DNA of 64,000 nucleotides from Halapricum hydrolyticum (GTDB lineage Archaea > Halobacteriota > Halobacteria > Halobacteriales > Haloarculaceae). The first letter of the stretch is position 1. Every line of letters begins with the position of its first letter. The stretch covers positions 1 to 64,000 of the forward strand of contig NZ_JAOPKC010000012.1 of NCBI RefSeq assembly GCF_025517535.1, read 5' to 3'. Below are positions 8,921-18,149 of this stretch, in pieces. The translations under genes and the position numbers were made by a program. The notes beneath the pieces were generated by a model. That model had not been told where the DNA came from. It ran no database searches and worked only from the letters and a program-made list of their open reading frames with translations.

Positions 8921-11299
8921 TTACGGTGCCGAATCGGCGGCCTGCCGGCTCGGGTCGGCCAGCGCCATCGTGAGCGTCGCCGCGAGGCGTTTGTCGAGCG
9001 GTTCGTTCGCTCGGCCACAGTGCGGTGACTGAATACACGCCGGACAACCATCCGAACACCCACAATCGGCGAGCAGTTCCCACGTGTGCTGGAAGAGTTC
9101 CTCGATGTGGTCGTATCCGTTGCGGGCCAGTCCGACGCCACCGCGGTAACTGTCGTAGATGAACAGCGCGCTCGTCTCGGTCTGTGGGTGTTCGGCCGTC
9201 GAGACGCTTCCGACGTCACGCCGGTCACAGAGGATGACAAGCGGGAACGTGGCGACGAGGGCGTGCTGGACGGCGTGGAGGCCACCCTCGAACGACCCGG
9301 ACATCGTCTGCATCAGGCTTTCCAGTCCCGGTGGGAGCGTCACGTACAGTGCACGGGTCGAGAGCGTCGTTTCGGGCAGCTCGAGTAACTCCTCGGTCAT
9401 GATCTCACCAGTTCGGTGGTCGCGTCGCTGGAAGCCGGTGACCTGCTTCCGTCGCGTCACGTCCGCGAAGTGAACGGTCACGTCGTCGCGGGTCGCCAGT
9501 GGCTTGGTAGCGATGTCCTCCTCGATAGTCATCGACTCCTCGTACTGCACGCGCGTCTGGTGGTCGCTGTCCGTTTCGGCGAGCCACGCCACGTCGCGGT
9601 CTAGGTCGAGTGACTGGACTTCGTAGTTCTGCCCCTGATGGTGGTAGATCGCACCTGGATGTACGTCCCGCAGTGCCGCGTCGAGCGGCAACTTCCCGAG
9701 TTCGTCAGTCGCTCCCCCTCGAACCCGGAGGGTGACCATGCGTTCTGTGATGGTTCGGAGCCCCTGTTCGTACGGATTCACCGTTCGTCCGCTGGCGGTG
9801 CGTCGCCATTCGAGTCCTTGATCTGTCTGTCGCCGGGTCAATTTGCCGTCGTTTGTGAGGGTACTGACGATGTCGGGGAAAGTAGAACCGAAATACGCCT
9901 CGTCGGCGGTTCGGAGCGGTCCTTCCATGGCCGCGGCGTGTGTATGCAGTTTCAGGAGATGCGAATTCGAGGGATTGGCGACGGCACGTTCGGGCGTCTG
10001 CTCGAACAGTTCGTTAGGATGCTTGATAACGTACTGGTCGAGTTGATCCTCGCTGGCGACGAGCGCGACGAGGCTCGGGTCGGTCCCACGGCCAGCGCGG
10101 CCCGCGCGCTGGAACGTTGCCATCTGTGTTCCAGGGTACCCGTCTAACAGGACGGCGTCGAGGCTGCCGATGTCGACGCCGAGTTCCAGCGCGCTCGTGC
10201 TCCAGACGCCGGCACAGTCCCCGGAGTGCAGTGCAGTCTCGATTGTCGCCCGCCGGTCGTCGCGCAGTCCTGCGTGGTACGCAGTTACGCTCTGGGCGAC
10301 GTCGGCCTTCCCGCGCTCTGCGAGTGTATCGCTGCTGATGGTGGCGTACCGCTCTGCCGTCTGCCTCGCGCGCGTGAACGCCACTGTCTGATACCCCTGC
10401 ATCACGAGGTCGACGAACAGTCGCATGGTTTCCCCGTGGTTGGAGCGGCGCTGTCCACCACCGACTGGTGCATCCCCCTCGTCGTATTCGGGCGGTTGCC
10501 AGAACAGCCAGTGTGTCGGCCCGGTTTCGCTGGTGTCCTCGTCGACGAGTGTGAACGAGTCGGTCGGTTGGCCAGTGATCGTCGCCGCGTGTTCCCGGGG
10601 GTTGCCAATCGTCGCGGAACAGCACAAGAACTGCGGATCGGCACCGAGACGGTCACAGATTCGCGCCAACCGACGGCAGACGAGACCGACGTGACTGCCG
10701 AAGACACCGCGGTACTCGTGAACCTCGTCGACGACGACGAGATCCAGGGACTCGAAGAACGCTCGCCAGAGATCGCTCGCGTGACTGAGCAGTCCACAGT
10801 GGAGCATATCGGGCGTCGTCAAGACGATGGACGGGTCCTCGTCACGGGCCTGCTTGCGCTCGCCCGAAGAGAGCGCTCCTGTGTACTGAGTTACAGTGAT
10901 ATCGTCGAACGGTGCAGCGAACTCGGACAGCGTCGACTCTTGATCGTTGATCAACGCGACCTGCGGACCGATGTACAGCGTCCGTCCGTCGTGGTCGCGT
11001 GCGCGTTCAATCGCGGGAACGGTGTACGTGAGGCTCTTTCCGCTCGCTGTCGGCGTCGCAAGTACGACGTTTTGACCGTTGCGAACCACTTCGATCGCGT
11101 CGGTCTGGTGTGCGTAGAGTTCGTCGATGCCACTGTCTGCAAGGTGGTCCGCGATCAGTGGGTCCATCTCACAGGATCGAGTGCTGGGACTGCGCGCGGG
11201 TACCTCCCGCTGGAACCGGATCTGATCGCGGTAGTACTCGCGGCTCTGTATCCACTCGACGAAGCCGTTCACTACTCTGTTGATACTGTGTGACCGCAT
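8921..11299 (-). CDS. MrfA/Hrq1-like SF2 helicase with C-terminal DUF1998 cysteine cluster
   Basis: A 792-residue helicase. Walker A is TPTASGKS (~residues 82-89), motif II is DEVH (~191-194), and the C-terminal RecA lobe has QRAGRAGR. The last quarter holds the DUF1998-type domain with a cysteine cluster CGCxxxCPACxxxxxCG that should bind zinc. This domain order is that of the MrfA/Hrq1/YprA family; MrfA works with an exonuclease in mitomycin-lesion repair in Bacillus. The ATG at 11299 gives a normal N-terminus. It is followed at short spacing by the small SWIM gene and preceded 22 bases upstream by the gene at 11322-12923. No MrfB-type nuclease was seen nearby; the ERCC4 nuclease or Bax1 could fill that role (inference). 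Confidence 0.9.
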   Translation of the reverse strand: MRSHSINRVVNGFVEWIQSREYYRDQIRFQREVPARSPSTRSCEMDPLIADHLADSGIDELYAHQTDAIEVVRNGQNVVLATPTASGKSLTYTVPAIERARDHDGRTLYIGPQVALINDQESTLSEFAAPFDDITVTQYTGALSSGERKQARDEDPSIVLTTPDMLHCGLLSHASDLWRAFFESLDLVVVDEVHEYRGVFGSHVGLVCRRLARICDRLGADPQFLCCSATIGNPREHAATITGQPTDSFTLVDEDTSETGPTHWLFWQPPEYDEGDAPVGGGQRRSNHGETMRLFVDLVMQGYQTVAFTRARQTAERYATISSDTLAERGKADVAQSVTAYHAGLRDDRRATIETALHSGDCAGVWSTSALELGVDIGSLDAVLLDGYPGTQMATFQRAGRAGRGTDPSLVALVASEDQLDQYVIKHPNELFEQTPERAVANPSNSHLLKLHTHAAAMEGPLRTADEAYFGSTFPDIVSTLTNDGKLTRRQTDQGLEWRRTASGRTVNPYEQGLRTITERMVTLRVRGGATDELGKLPLDAALRDVHPGAIYHHQGQNYEVQSLDLDRDVAWLAETDSDHQTRVQYEESMTIEEDIATKPLATRDDVTVHFADVTRRKQVTGFQRRDHRTGEIMTEELLELPETTLSTRALYVTLPPGLESLMQTMSGSFEGGLHAVQHALVATFPLVILCDRRDVGSVSTAEHPQTETSALFIYDSYRGGVGLARNGYDHIEELFQHTWELLADCGCSDGCPACIQSPHCGRANEPLDKRLAATLTMALADPSRQAADSAP

Positions 11300-11321
11300 A
11301 TATGGATACGGCCCTCGGCAG

Positions 11322-12923
11322 TCACGGATCGTAGTGGTAGATATAGGGATGTGTCTCCTTGCCGTCCGGCAAGATATCGGCCAGTATCTCCCGAACCTGT
11401 TGTTCGGTCGTACCGCTCGCAACGATTCGGTCGTCGTAGATCGCAAAGTACGCTTCCTTGAGGTCTGTCTCGCGTAGCTCCCGCCCCAAGCTCCGGGCCC
11501 GAGCTTTGCCCATCTCTTGGTGGTAGATCTGTTCTAGCTCGGTCGATTCGTTCTTGAGTTCGGTGATTTCCTCGGCGTATCGCTCTCGGTTGCGCTTGTT
11601 CTTCAGATAAAACCGGAGCTGTTCGGCGTCGGATTTCTCGGACTCGTCGGGTGCCGGCAGCGTTTCGATGATCCCGAGTCGGTGTTTGGCCTCCTCGTAG
11701 CTGTCGTCGATATCGGTGCTCAGATTGCCGCCGGCGACCACCCGCTGGATAGCCAACCAGCCGTCGGTCACGATCTGGTCCTCGAACGGGAGCAGGGCGA
11801 CCTCCGAGAGGAACACCGGAAGCCGCTCTTCGGGCCAGAGGTCGGTAAAAGGCATCCGGACGGCCTTCACACCGAACGCGCGTGGTGGATCGCTCCAGTC
11901 CAGCAATACGGCATAGTCAGAGAGGTGCCGGACGACGACGCACTCACCGTACTCGGAGTCGGTCCAGTCTGCGACCGTATCGAGGTCGTCCGCAGGGAGA
12001 TTCGCAGGGTTCTCCTCGACGAACGATTCGATGATCGCCTCGGTGTCTTCCTCGTAGAGGCGCTGGCGAAGCGGCAGGAGGTCGCTGGTGTTTCGATTCG
12101 AGATGTCGCCGACTGTCTCGATGCCCTCGATCACGTCGAATCGATCGTTGACGTAGACGAGCAGGTGAGCGTACAGGTCGAGGAACCGATCTTCACTCTC
12201 CATATCGAGCATCATCGGGAAGTCGTCGTCGGTCATACCACCCTGTTCGGCAGCGATATCCTGGAGCATCTCGTCGTCGATGGCTTCCGCTATCGCTTGG
12301 TTGAGTTCCTGCATGACCGCCGGATCGAGGAGTTCGGCCAGTTCTCCCGGTGTCGGACCGTCGGTCTGCTCGAAGATGCGTTCGATCTCTTGCTCGTCCA
12401 GCGAGTCGACGTGGTCGTCCATGATCTGCTGGAGCTGTGCGTCTAGCTCCTGTCGTGTGTCCTCGTCGACGAGTTCGCGCAACGGTGGTCCGTCGGGGAG
12501 TTCGATCGCTTCGGAGTCAGGAACTTCGACACCTTCGACGGGAGGCAAATCAAAGTCGACATCGTCGCCGATCTGGTCGAAGTCAAGTTCGCTTTCGACA
12601 TCGGCTTCGACATCCGGAAGTTGATCCCCTCCGATCTGCCGGAGCATCGCCGGGTCAAGTTGTGACACCATCATCTGGAACATCTCGGGGTCCATGTCCT
12701 GTTCGAGCGTTTTGAGTTCCCACTCCTCGTGACCATGGTGCAGTGCGTAGACCTGTCGTCCGTCTCGGATGAGCGCATCAACGACGCCCTCTGTATCACA
12801 GTGTCCGCAGTACGCGTGAAAGGCCAGTGGACACTCGACACTCTGTGTCTCGACGAAATCCTCGAACTCCCCCTCGGTCAACGGCCGATGTGGGAGATAC
12901 TCGATGTCGACCATATCGGTCAT
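11322..12923 (-). CDS. Large acidic hypothetical protein
   Basis: A 533-residue, very acidic protein of no recognised family. An N-terminal patch has CPLAFHAYCGHCD (~residues 31-43), a possible zinc site. Residues ~80-240 are low-complexity acidic sequence with predicted helices, and ~430-470 look like a charged coiled coil. It is the first gene of the minus-strand operon that continues with the MrfA-like helicase (22-base gap), so it may be a cofactor or adaptor of that helicase. An alternative start is ATG at 12914. Confidence 0.75.
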   Translation of the reverse strand: MTDMVDIEYLPHRPLTEGEFEDFVETQSVECPLAFHAYCGHCDTEGVVDALIRDGRQVYALHHGHEEWELKTLEQDMDPEMFQMMVSQLDPAMLRQIGGDQLPDVEADVESELDFDQIGDDVDFDLPPVEGVEVPDSEAIELPDGPPLRELVDEDTRQELDAQLQQIMDDHVDSLDEQEIERIFEQTDGPTPGELAELLDPAVMQELNQAIAEAIDDEMLQDIAAEQGGMTDDDFPMMLDMESEDRFLDLYAHLLVYVNDRFDVIEGIETVGDISNRNTSDLLPLRQRLYEEDTEAIIESFVEENPANLPADDLDTVADWTDSEYGECVVVRHLSDYAVLLDWSDPPRAFGVKAVRMPFTDLWPEERLPVFLSEVALLPFEDQIVTDGWLAIQRVVAGGNLSTDIDDSYEEAKHRLGIIETLPAPDESEKSDAEQLRFYLKNKRNRERYAEEITELKNESTELEQIYHQEMGKARARSLGRELRETDLKEAYFAIYDDRIVASGTTEQQVREILADILPDGKETHPYIYHYDP

Positions 12924-12963
12924 CCAGTCGGCCAGAACAAAAATTGTCGGCTATCGGCCGGAA

Positions 12964-12975
12964 TGTTTTATCCGA
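12964..12975 (+). promoter_or_regulatory. Putative TATA box for the gene starting at 12995
   Basis: An AT-rich element (TGTTTTATCC) lies ~20-30 bases before the ATG, in the 71-base divergent gap with the gene at 11322-12923. Seen by eye. Confidence 0.3.
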
Positions 12976-12994
12976 GTACGTGCTACCATTCAGT

Positions 12995-13966
12995 ATGCCG
13001 TTCAGCGTCAGTTGGCACACGCTCCTCGACGAACTCGACGAACTGTCTGACGGTGCCGAACTCGTCACTCCGCTCTCTCACGATCGGTTCCGAATCACAG
13101 ATGTCCAAGAACACCGCGTCGTCGTCACGCTCGACGATACGGGAGATCGACGACCACTTCAGCGCGACCAGTTCGAGACGCTCTACCGACGCATCCAGGA
13201 CTCGGACGGCGAGTTCGATCTCGATCGACTCCCGCCCGATGCCGACCCGTACCCGGCGGTACTGAGTTTGCATCCACGCTTCGAGATCGACGAAGAGCGC
13301 GGCGTTATTATTGAAACAGACGGTGTGACTGATTCGCAACTGGCGACTGAGAAAGCAGATATCAGCGAGACTGAACGTATCGAACCCGATGGCGTTGACG
13401 TGTACTCTGACGCCTTGCTGCTTATCGACGCACTCGAACGTCACGAACTCTCTGATCTCACGGCGCTGGAAACAGATGCGCTGGTGAATATATACACGCT
13501 CTGTTCAGATGTCCAGCGGAACGCAAACGAACTCCGGAAGGACATCGCCGACGTACTACTCGATCGGTTGCATCACGACCAACCAGTCCACGGTCAGTAC
13601 GGTTCCGTGCAGCGAACGTCGCGCCGTAACCGATCGCTCCGAGACGAGGAGGAAGTGGTGGCAAAGCTCGAAGACGCCGGAATCGACCGTGAACGTGTCA
13701 CCAGTGTCGACTCGAGTAAAGTGGCCGAAGCACTGGAGGTGACAGAGCTGGCGGAGTCGGACCTCTACGAGATCTCCGAAAGCGAGTACGTCAGGAAGGC
13801 CGAAGTCGACGAGGATGTCAAGGAGTCGCGGCTTCAGGGTCTCAAAGACCGTCTTGCGGCCAGTGACGATCCGGAGTCCGACGAATTACGGCAGGAGATC
13901 GAGACTCTCGAAGAGCGAATCGACGACCTCACCAGTTTCAGTACGGGAACACAGATGCAAGGGTAA
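12995..13966 (+). CDS. Hypothetical protein with C-terminal coiled coil
   Basis: A 323-residue protein of no recognised family. The N-terminal ~60 residues are beta-rich (PFSVSWHTLLDEL, FRITDVQEHRVVVTL). The C-terminal ~60 residues are charged heptad-like sequence (RLQGLKDRLAAS ... LRQEIETLEERIDDL). The ATG at 12995 was chosen because it follows a TATA-like element; upstream sequence in the frame has no coding character. It is divergent from the helicase operon and is the last gene before the AT-rich spacer and putative attachment repeat at 14085. Confidence 0.7.
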   Translation: MPFSVSWHTLLDELDELSDGAELVTPLSHDRFRITDVQEHRVVVTLDDTGDRRPLQRDQFETLYRRIQDSDGEFDLDRLPPDADPYPAVLSLHPRFEIDEERGVIIETDGVTDSQLATEKADISETERIEPDGVDVYSDALLLIDALERHELSDLTALETDALVNIYTLCSDVQRNANELRKDIADVLLDRLHHDQPVHGQYGSVQRTSRRNRSLRDEEEVVAKLEDAGIDRERVTSVDSSKVAEALEVTELAESDLYEISESEYVRKAEVDEDVKESRLQGLKDRLAASDDPESDELRQEIETLEERIDDLTSFSTGTQMQG

Positions 13967-14084
13967 CTCGGACACGCTTTTTGTATTCAGACGAAATATG
14001 GCGTTTTAGCCCTTTAGAATAGAGAAATACGCAATATTAACGTTGAGTAATTGATACTAATATATAAAAACCTGCCTAATAGCT

Positions 14085-14095
14085 GGCCCTTGGCT
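14085..14095 (+). other. Candidate attachment site: copy of the tRNA-Cys 3' end
   Basis: GGCCCTTGGCT is identical, in the same orientation, to bases 220-230, the 3' end of tRNA-Cys. It lies in an AT-rich spacer (13967-14100) just where gene content changes from accessory to housekeeping. Bases 14131-14150 additionally resemble a tRNA T-loop on the minus strand. An 11-base match can occur by chance in a window this size, so the assignment is tentative. Confidence 0.4.
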
Positions 14096-14148
14096 TATTT
14101 TCCGAGCGATAATCGTCGCGAGCAATCACCGACTGGGGATTTGAACCA

Positions 14149-14176
14149 GGGAACAGACGTACGATACTCCGTATCA
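14149..14176. repeat. Palindromic repeat family A, partial copy A5
   Basis: GGAACAGACGTAC followed by a degenerate CCGTATCA end matches one terminus of the family A repeat (compare 52491-52516). Only one half is present. Its terminal TCA (14174-14176) is the stop codon of the minus-strand methyltransferase gene. Confidence 0.6.
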
Positions 14177-14770
14177 CGCCCAATCTGCGAAGACGAACTC
14201 GCTGTCGCTGCCGAGCGGGTCGTCGACCGCCCGGGTCCGGACGTTCTCGAATCCTGCCTCGGAGAGGGCATCGAGCGTGCGATCGCGGCCGGGCGAGGAG
14301 AAAAACATCTCGCCGCCCATCCAGTCGCGCCGGACGGTTTCGAAACGCCCGCCGGGCAGCGTCATCAGGAGCGTTCCGCCCGGCTTCAATACCCGTGCGA
14401 ACTCGCGGTAGACGCCTGGCTGTTCCACGCGCGGGACGTGGAAGACGGCGTGGTAGGCAGTGATCCCGTCGACCGTGTCCGCCGCAAGCGGGAGGTGTGT
14501 CATGTCGGCCTGTAGCAAGTGCGCTGCGGGGGCAGTCTCACTTGCAAGGTCGAGCCCCTTGCGGGAGAAGTCCAGTCCGACGGCCCCGTCCGGGAGGTTC
14601 GCGAGCGTGCGGGCCCCGTCGCCGCACCCGACGTCGAGCACGGTCGGGTTCGGTGGGCACGCTTCGAGTAGCTCGTCGATCAGTTCGGCGTCGGTGCCGT
14701 CGGGATCACGCTTGCGTGCGTACGTTCGGGAGACGTCGTCCCAGGCGCGGCGGACGTCGTTTCGATCCAT
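14174..14770 (-). CDS. Class I SAM-dependent methyltransferase
   Basis: A 198-residue methyltransferase of the UbiE/Methyltransf_11 type. Motif I is VLDVGCGDG (~residues 45-53), motif II region is GLDFS, the post-motif region is LQADMTHLPLAADTVDG, and RVLKPGGTLLMTLPG is motif III. The substrate cannot be told from sequence. The ATG at 14770 gives the usual MDRNDVRRAWDDVSRTYA N-terminus of this family in haloarchaea. Its stop codon coincides with the end of a family A repeat fragment. Confidence 0.88.
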   Translation of the reverse strand: MDRNDVRRAWDDVSRTYARKRDPDGTDAELIDELLEACPPNPTVLDVGCGDGARTLANLPDGAVGLDFSRKGLDLASETAPAAHLLQADMTHLPLAADTVDGITAYHAVFHVPRVEQPGVYREFARVLKPGGTLLMTLPGGRFETVRRDWMGGEMFFSSPGRDRTLDALSEAGFENVRTRAVDDPLGSDSEFVFADWA

Positions 14771-15065
14771 GCGCGACGTAGGCTTGCGACGGACATGAGT
14801 GCCAGGGCAAGGCGGACACTGCTTGTACTCTCGCCTCCGTGACGCGGCTCCTGCCGTGTGCGACGAAGTGGCGCTCGCGGACCCCGGAGCCTGTCCGGTC
14901 GAGTGCAGCGAGGGCGGGACGTCCGTCCGACAGTGGCTCATCTTCGAAAGGACGATCCGATCTCTCGTTGATCCGTCGCCGTGTCACACTGACGAGAAAC
15001 AACACCAGTTGTATCTGTTGAGAAAAATGGCAATGCCTATTGGGTAATCAATACAAACAGTCGCT

Positions 15066-16028
15066 ATGGACGATACTCAGATACTCGTCGCGGGCGAGGC
15101 GTTGATCGATCTGTTTCCGGCGACCTCCGGTCCGATCGCCGACGCGGAGACGCTCACGCGCCGGGCAGGCGGTGCGCCGGCGAACGTCGCCGTCGCGCTG
15201 GCTCGACTCGGCCATCCGCCCCTTTTGTGGGCACGACTCGGCGACGACCCCTTCGGCGATCACCTCGCAGACGTGCTCGCCGACAACGGCGTCCACGAGA
15301 CACTGCTCGAGCGCGATCCGGAGCGGAAGACGGCCCACACGCTCGTCGGCGAGGACGAAGACGGCGATCAGTCGTTCACTTTCTTCGCCGACGAGACGGC
15401 GACGTTCGCGATGCAGCCGGAGACGGTTTCCTCGGAGACCCTGGAGCGCGTCGAGTGGGTACACGTCGGCGGCGTCACGCTGCACACCGAGCCCTCGCGG
15501 TCGGCGACTCTGGAGCTGATGGAGCGCGCGGACGAACACGGCTGTACCGTCTCGTTCGATCCGAACACGCGCGCGGACCTCTGGCCCGAGGAATCCGTGC
15601 TCGTCGAGACGCTCGAACGCGCGCTCGGACTCGCGGACGTCGTCAAGACGGACCAGGACGACCTGTCCGTCCTGGTCGAGGCGACCGACGAGGAGGAACT
15701 CGCAGAGGCTCTCCTCGAGCGCGGGCCACACACTGTCATGCTCACGCGCGGCAGCGAGGGTGCGATGGCCCGCGCTTCCGAGGAGGCTCCGTGGGGACCG
15801 GCGACGACTGAATTCGGGGGGTACGAGGTCGACGTCGTCGAGACGACCGGCGCCGGCGACGCGTTCCTCGCGGGCTCGATCGCAGGATTCCTTTCGGAGT
15901 GTTCGTCGCTGGCTGAGACCGTCCGCTACGCGAGCGCGGTGGGCGGGCTCGCGACCACCGCGACCGGTGCGATGGACGGGTTGCCCTCGGCGGATGACGT
16001 AGCGGAAATAATTGCCGATAACGCCTGA
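15066..16028 (+). CDS. PfkB-family sugar kinase (fructokinase-like)
   Basis: A 320-residue ribokinase-fold kinase. The N-terminal signature is GGAPANVAVALARLG (~residues 37-51), and the C-terminal signature TTGAGDAFLAG (~262-272) carries the catalytic Asp and anion hole. SFDPNTRADLW matches fructokinases and 2-keto-3-deoxygluconate kinases. It probably phosphorylates fructose or a related sugar in the cytoplasm. It stands alone, with no sugar pathway gene alongside. Confidence 0.88.
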   Translation: MDDTQILVAGEALIDLFPATSGPIADAETLTRRAGGAPANVAVALARLGHPPLLWARLGDDPFGDHLADVLADNGVHETLLERDPERKTAHTLVGEDEDGDQSFTFFADETATFAMQPETVSSETLERVEWVHVGGVTLHTEPSRSATLELMERADEHGCTVSFDPNTRADLWPEESVLVETLERALGLADVVKTDQDDLSVLVEATDEEELAEALLERGPHTVMLTRGSEGAMARASEEAPWGPATTEFGGYEVDVVETTGAGDAFLAGSIAGFLSECSSLAETVRYASAVGGLATTATGAMDGLPSADDVAEIIADNA

Positions 16029-16103
16029 GACGGTCGTTTTCGACAGAATCGGTGATCGGAAGAACGGTAACGATTATACGTCGGCCCATCCCATCGACAT
16101 GGT

Positions 16104-17177
16104 ATGCAACGACGCGCCGCGGCGGTCTATTTCGTCCTCTTCGCAGTCGTCAGTGCGGGTGCGTATGCGTACGTCGGGATGGCAGAGCAACCCCAGGTCG
16201 ACCTCACCGGCGAGCGTTACTCGGAGGGTGACACGCTCACGGTCGGGGATCGAACTTACACGGTCGCGTCGATCGGCGACGAGTCCGGCGAACTGACCTG
16301 GACGGACCCGGCGGCGACCTACACGGTGGCGCTCGAGCACAACTCGACGGTATCCTGGCAGATCGTCTCCTGGGATGGCCAGCGAGTCGAGCGGGTGACG
16401 CTTGCCAACGGGTCGACAGTCGAGTTTTCCGGGCGCGAGCACCGGGTGCTGTTGAACGCCTCGGCTGATCCACCGACGCTTCGACTCGAGGCGGTCGACA
16501 ACCGATCGATCAATACGACCTTCGAGCGCGGCGAGACGCTCACGTTCGAACGGGAGGGGCAGTTCGTGCCTGACGGGACGATAACCGAGATCGCGACGAG
16601 CGAGGCGACCGTCTCGTGGGGATCGTCGTACCTGGTCACGATCCCGAACGAGACCGATCCAGCGACAGCCTCGCTGGTCCAGCAGCAGAACGTCACTCGC
16701 CTGCTGCTGACTGACGACGCCGTCGAGGATTCGCTGGGGACCGCACCCGACGGGACGCAGTACGTCCAGTACCGCAACGGGACCCAGCAGCCGCTCGCGG
16801 CGTACCTGCCTGATCCGGAAGTCAAATCACTCGCCGAGGGTGAGACGCTCCAGTACGAGAGCAACGAGACGACGGTCGGGAACATCACGCGCTCGGCGGT
16901 CCCGCTGAACTGGACCGCCCCCAGAACGATCAGTGTGGGGCTGTCTGAAGGTCAGTCGGTCGACCTCGACGCCGAGTCGTATTTCGTCCACTTCCCCGAC
17001 TCGACGACCGTCCAGCTCGCGCCGAACACGACTGAAACCCGTGACGCCTACCAGGAGGCCCAGGAACGGATCGACTCCCACGAGGAGCGCAAGGCCGGGC
17101 TGTGGGGGGTCGTCATTCTGAGTGGCTTCGCCGCGGTCCTGCTGCTCGGAATGGCGTATATTCCGAGCAAAGACTGA
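16104..17177 (+). CDS. Haloarchaeal membrane-anchored protein with large exterior domain
   Basis: A 357-residue protein with one N-terminal hydrophobic segment (residues ~6-25) and one C-terminal segment (~332-350). Between them lies a ~300-residue beta-rich, Thr/Asn-rich domain with several N-glycosylation sequons (NST, NGS, NRS, NTT, NET). This suggests a cell-surface domain held by two membrane helices. The family is haloarchaeal, with no known function. Confidence 0.8.
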   Translation: MQRRAAAVYFVLFAVVSAGAYAYVGMAEQPQVDLTGERYSEGDTLTVGDRTYTVASIGDESGELTWTDPAATYTVALEHNSTVSWQIVSWDGQRVERVTLANGSTVEFSGREHRVLLNASADPPTLRLEAVDNRSINTTFERGETLTFEREGQFVPDGTITEIATSEATVSWGSSYLVTIPNETDPATASLVQQQNVTRLLLTDDAVEDSLGTAPDGTQYVQYRNGTQQPLAAYLPDPEVKSLAEGETLQYESNETTVGNITRSAVPLNWTAPRTISVGLSEGQSVDLDAESYFVHFPDSTTVQLAPNTTETRDAYQEAQERIDSHEERKAGLWGVVILSGFAAVLLLGMAYIPSKD

Positions 17178-17195
17178 TCTTTCGAGCGAGTTGTA

Positions 17196-17420
17196 CTACT
17201 GTCGGGTCAGCCAGACGAGTCCGGCACCGACGCCCATCGTCGCGAGCACACCCAGCAGTTGCAGCACTGAGACCGCCGCGTCGCCGTTCGTCTGCCAGGG
17301 CATCCCGGCAATCGTTCCCAGCCCGATCAACACGAGCAACACACCGGTGAGTGTGCCGAACAGTTCGAGCCTGTCCGACGGCTGCCTGAGTGCGTCGTCG
17401 AATCGTCCGTCCGTGCTCAT
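17196..17420 (-). CDS. Small two-helix membrane protein
   Basis: A 74-residue protein with two hydrophobic helices (residues ~23-43 and ~50-70) after a short charged N-terminus. The ATG at 17420 was chosen over an upstream open frame because it gives a compact membrane protein. Function unknown. It converges with the membrane protein at 16104-17177. Confidence 0.7.
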   Translation of the reverse strand: MSTDGRFDDALRQPSDRLELFGTLTGVLLVLIGLGTIAGMPWQTNGDAAVSVLQLLGVLATMGVGAGLVWLTRQ

Positions 17421-17478
17421 ACGTCTCCTCTCACGTTTCAGCGTGGTAAAGAATCCGGTTCGAGAGCGTGGATCGCGA

Positions 17479-17754
17479 TCAGACGGCCCCGGGACGGATC
17501 CGGAACTGCTCGTAGCCGCCGTGAGAGAGTTCCAGGGATCCGAGCCACCAGTTCCAGCGCTCGACAAGGGAGTACTCGGCTGGTGCGTCACGAAGGTTCG
17601 AGACGACGACCGCCGCGGTCAGTTCGTAATCGAAATCGGACGTTATCTGCCCGGAATCGGCCAGATCACGCGCCTGTCTGGCGACCACGTGTGCTGCTCG
17701 GTCGGTGGCGCCGAACTCCGTCCGGAGTGTCGATTCGAGCGTCGTCGGGTCCAC
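17479..17754 (-). CDS. Conserved haloarchaeal hypothetical protein
   Basis: A 91-residue protein with ATG start at 17754, five bases after the stop of the CopG-like gene on the same strand, so the two are probably cotranscribed. It has a helical N-terminus and a Trp-rich segment (RWNWWLGSL). No domain recognised. Confidence 0.7.
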   Translation of the reverse strand: MDPTTLESTLRTEFGATDRAAHVVARQARDLADSGQITSDFDYELTAAVVVSNLRDAPAEYSLVERWNWWLGSLELSHGGYEQFRIRPGAV

Positions 17755-17759
17755 GGTTT

Positions 17760-18008
17760 CTAGAACGTGTAGCCGTCGTCGCGCGGTTCGTCCTGCATCG
17801 CTGGATCCTGCTGGTCTTCGACGGTCTGGGAGAACATGTCTTCTCCGGCAGCCGGCGTCGTATCCTCTTCTTCGACGTCGTAGGCGGAGACGCCCATCGT
17901 CAGCAACTCCTCGACGGCCTGATCATGGTTGACGAACTCGCCCTGCTCGATCAGTCGCTGGATGTCGTTTTCGATCCGATCCGGCAACGAAACTTCGATT
18001 TTTGGCAT
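17760..18008 (-). CDS. Ribbon-helix-helix (CopG-like) protein, DUF7120-like
   Basis: An 82-residue protein starting MPKIEVSLPDRIENDIQRLI, the beta-strand plus helix of a ribbon-helix-helix DNA-binding domain, followed by a second helix (NHDQAVEELLTMGVSAY) and an acidic tail. It likely acts as a small transcriptional regulator or dimeric adaptor, possibly of the gene downstream at 17479-17754. The ATG at 18008 was preferred to the upstream in-frame start because the conserved domain begins there. Confidence 0.78.
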   Translation of the reverse strand: MPKIEVSLPDRIENDIQRLIEQGEFVNHDQAVEELLTMGVSAYDVEEEDTTPAAGEDMFSQTVEDQQDPAMQDEPRDDGYTF

Positions 18009-18149
18009 GTGTGTCGCTCTAGGTCCGACGTGTATAAATCCACGGGGGCACATCGACGTCGTGCTAACCCATTACTCGGTACTGTTGCGTGCTATCGTGT
18101 CACTTGGTGAACGACTATCCACTTGTATCCACGTCCCGTATCGGGGGGT

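Noticed and set aside
14131..14150. tRNA-like T-loop on the minus strand
   Set aside because: No acceptor or anticodon arm can be folded around it, so it is not a tRNA gene; kept only as possible attachment-site debris.
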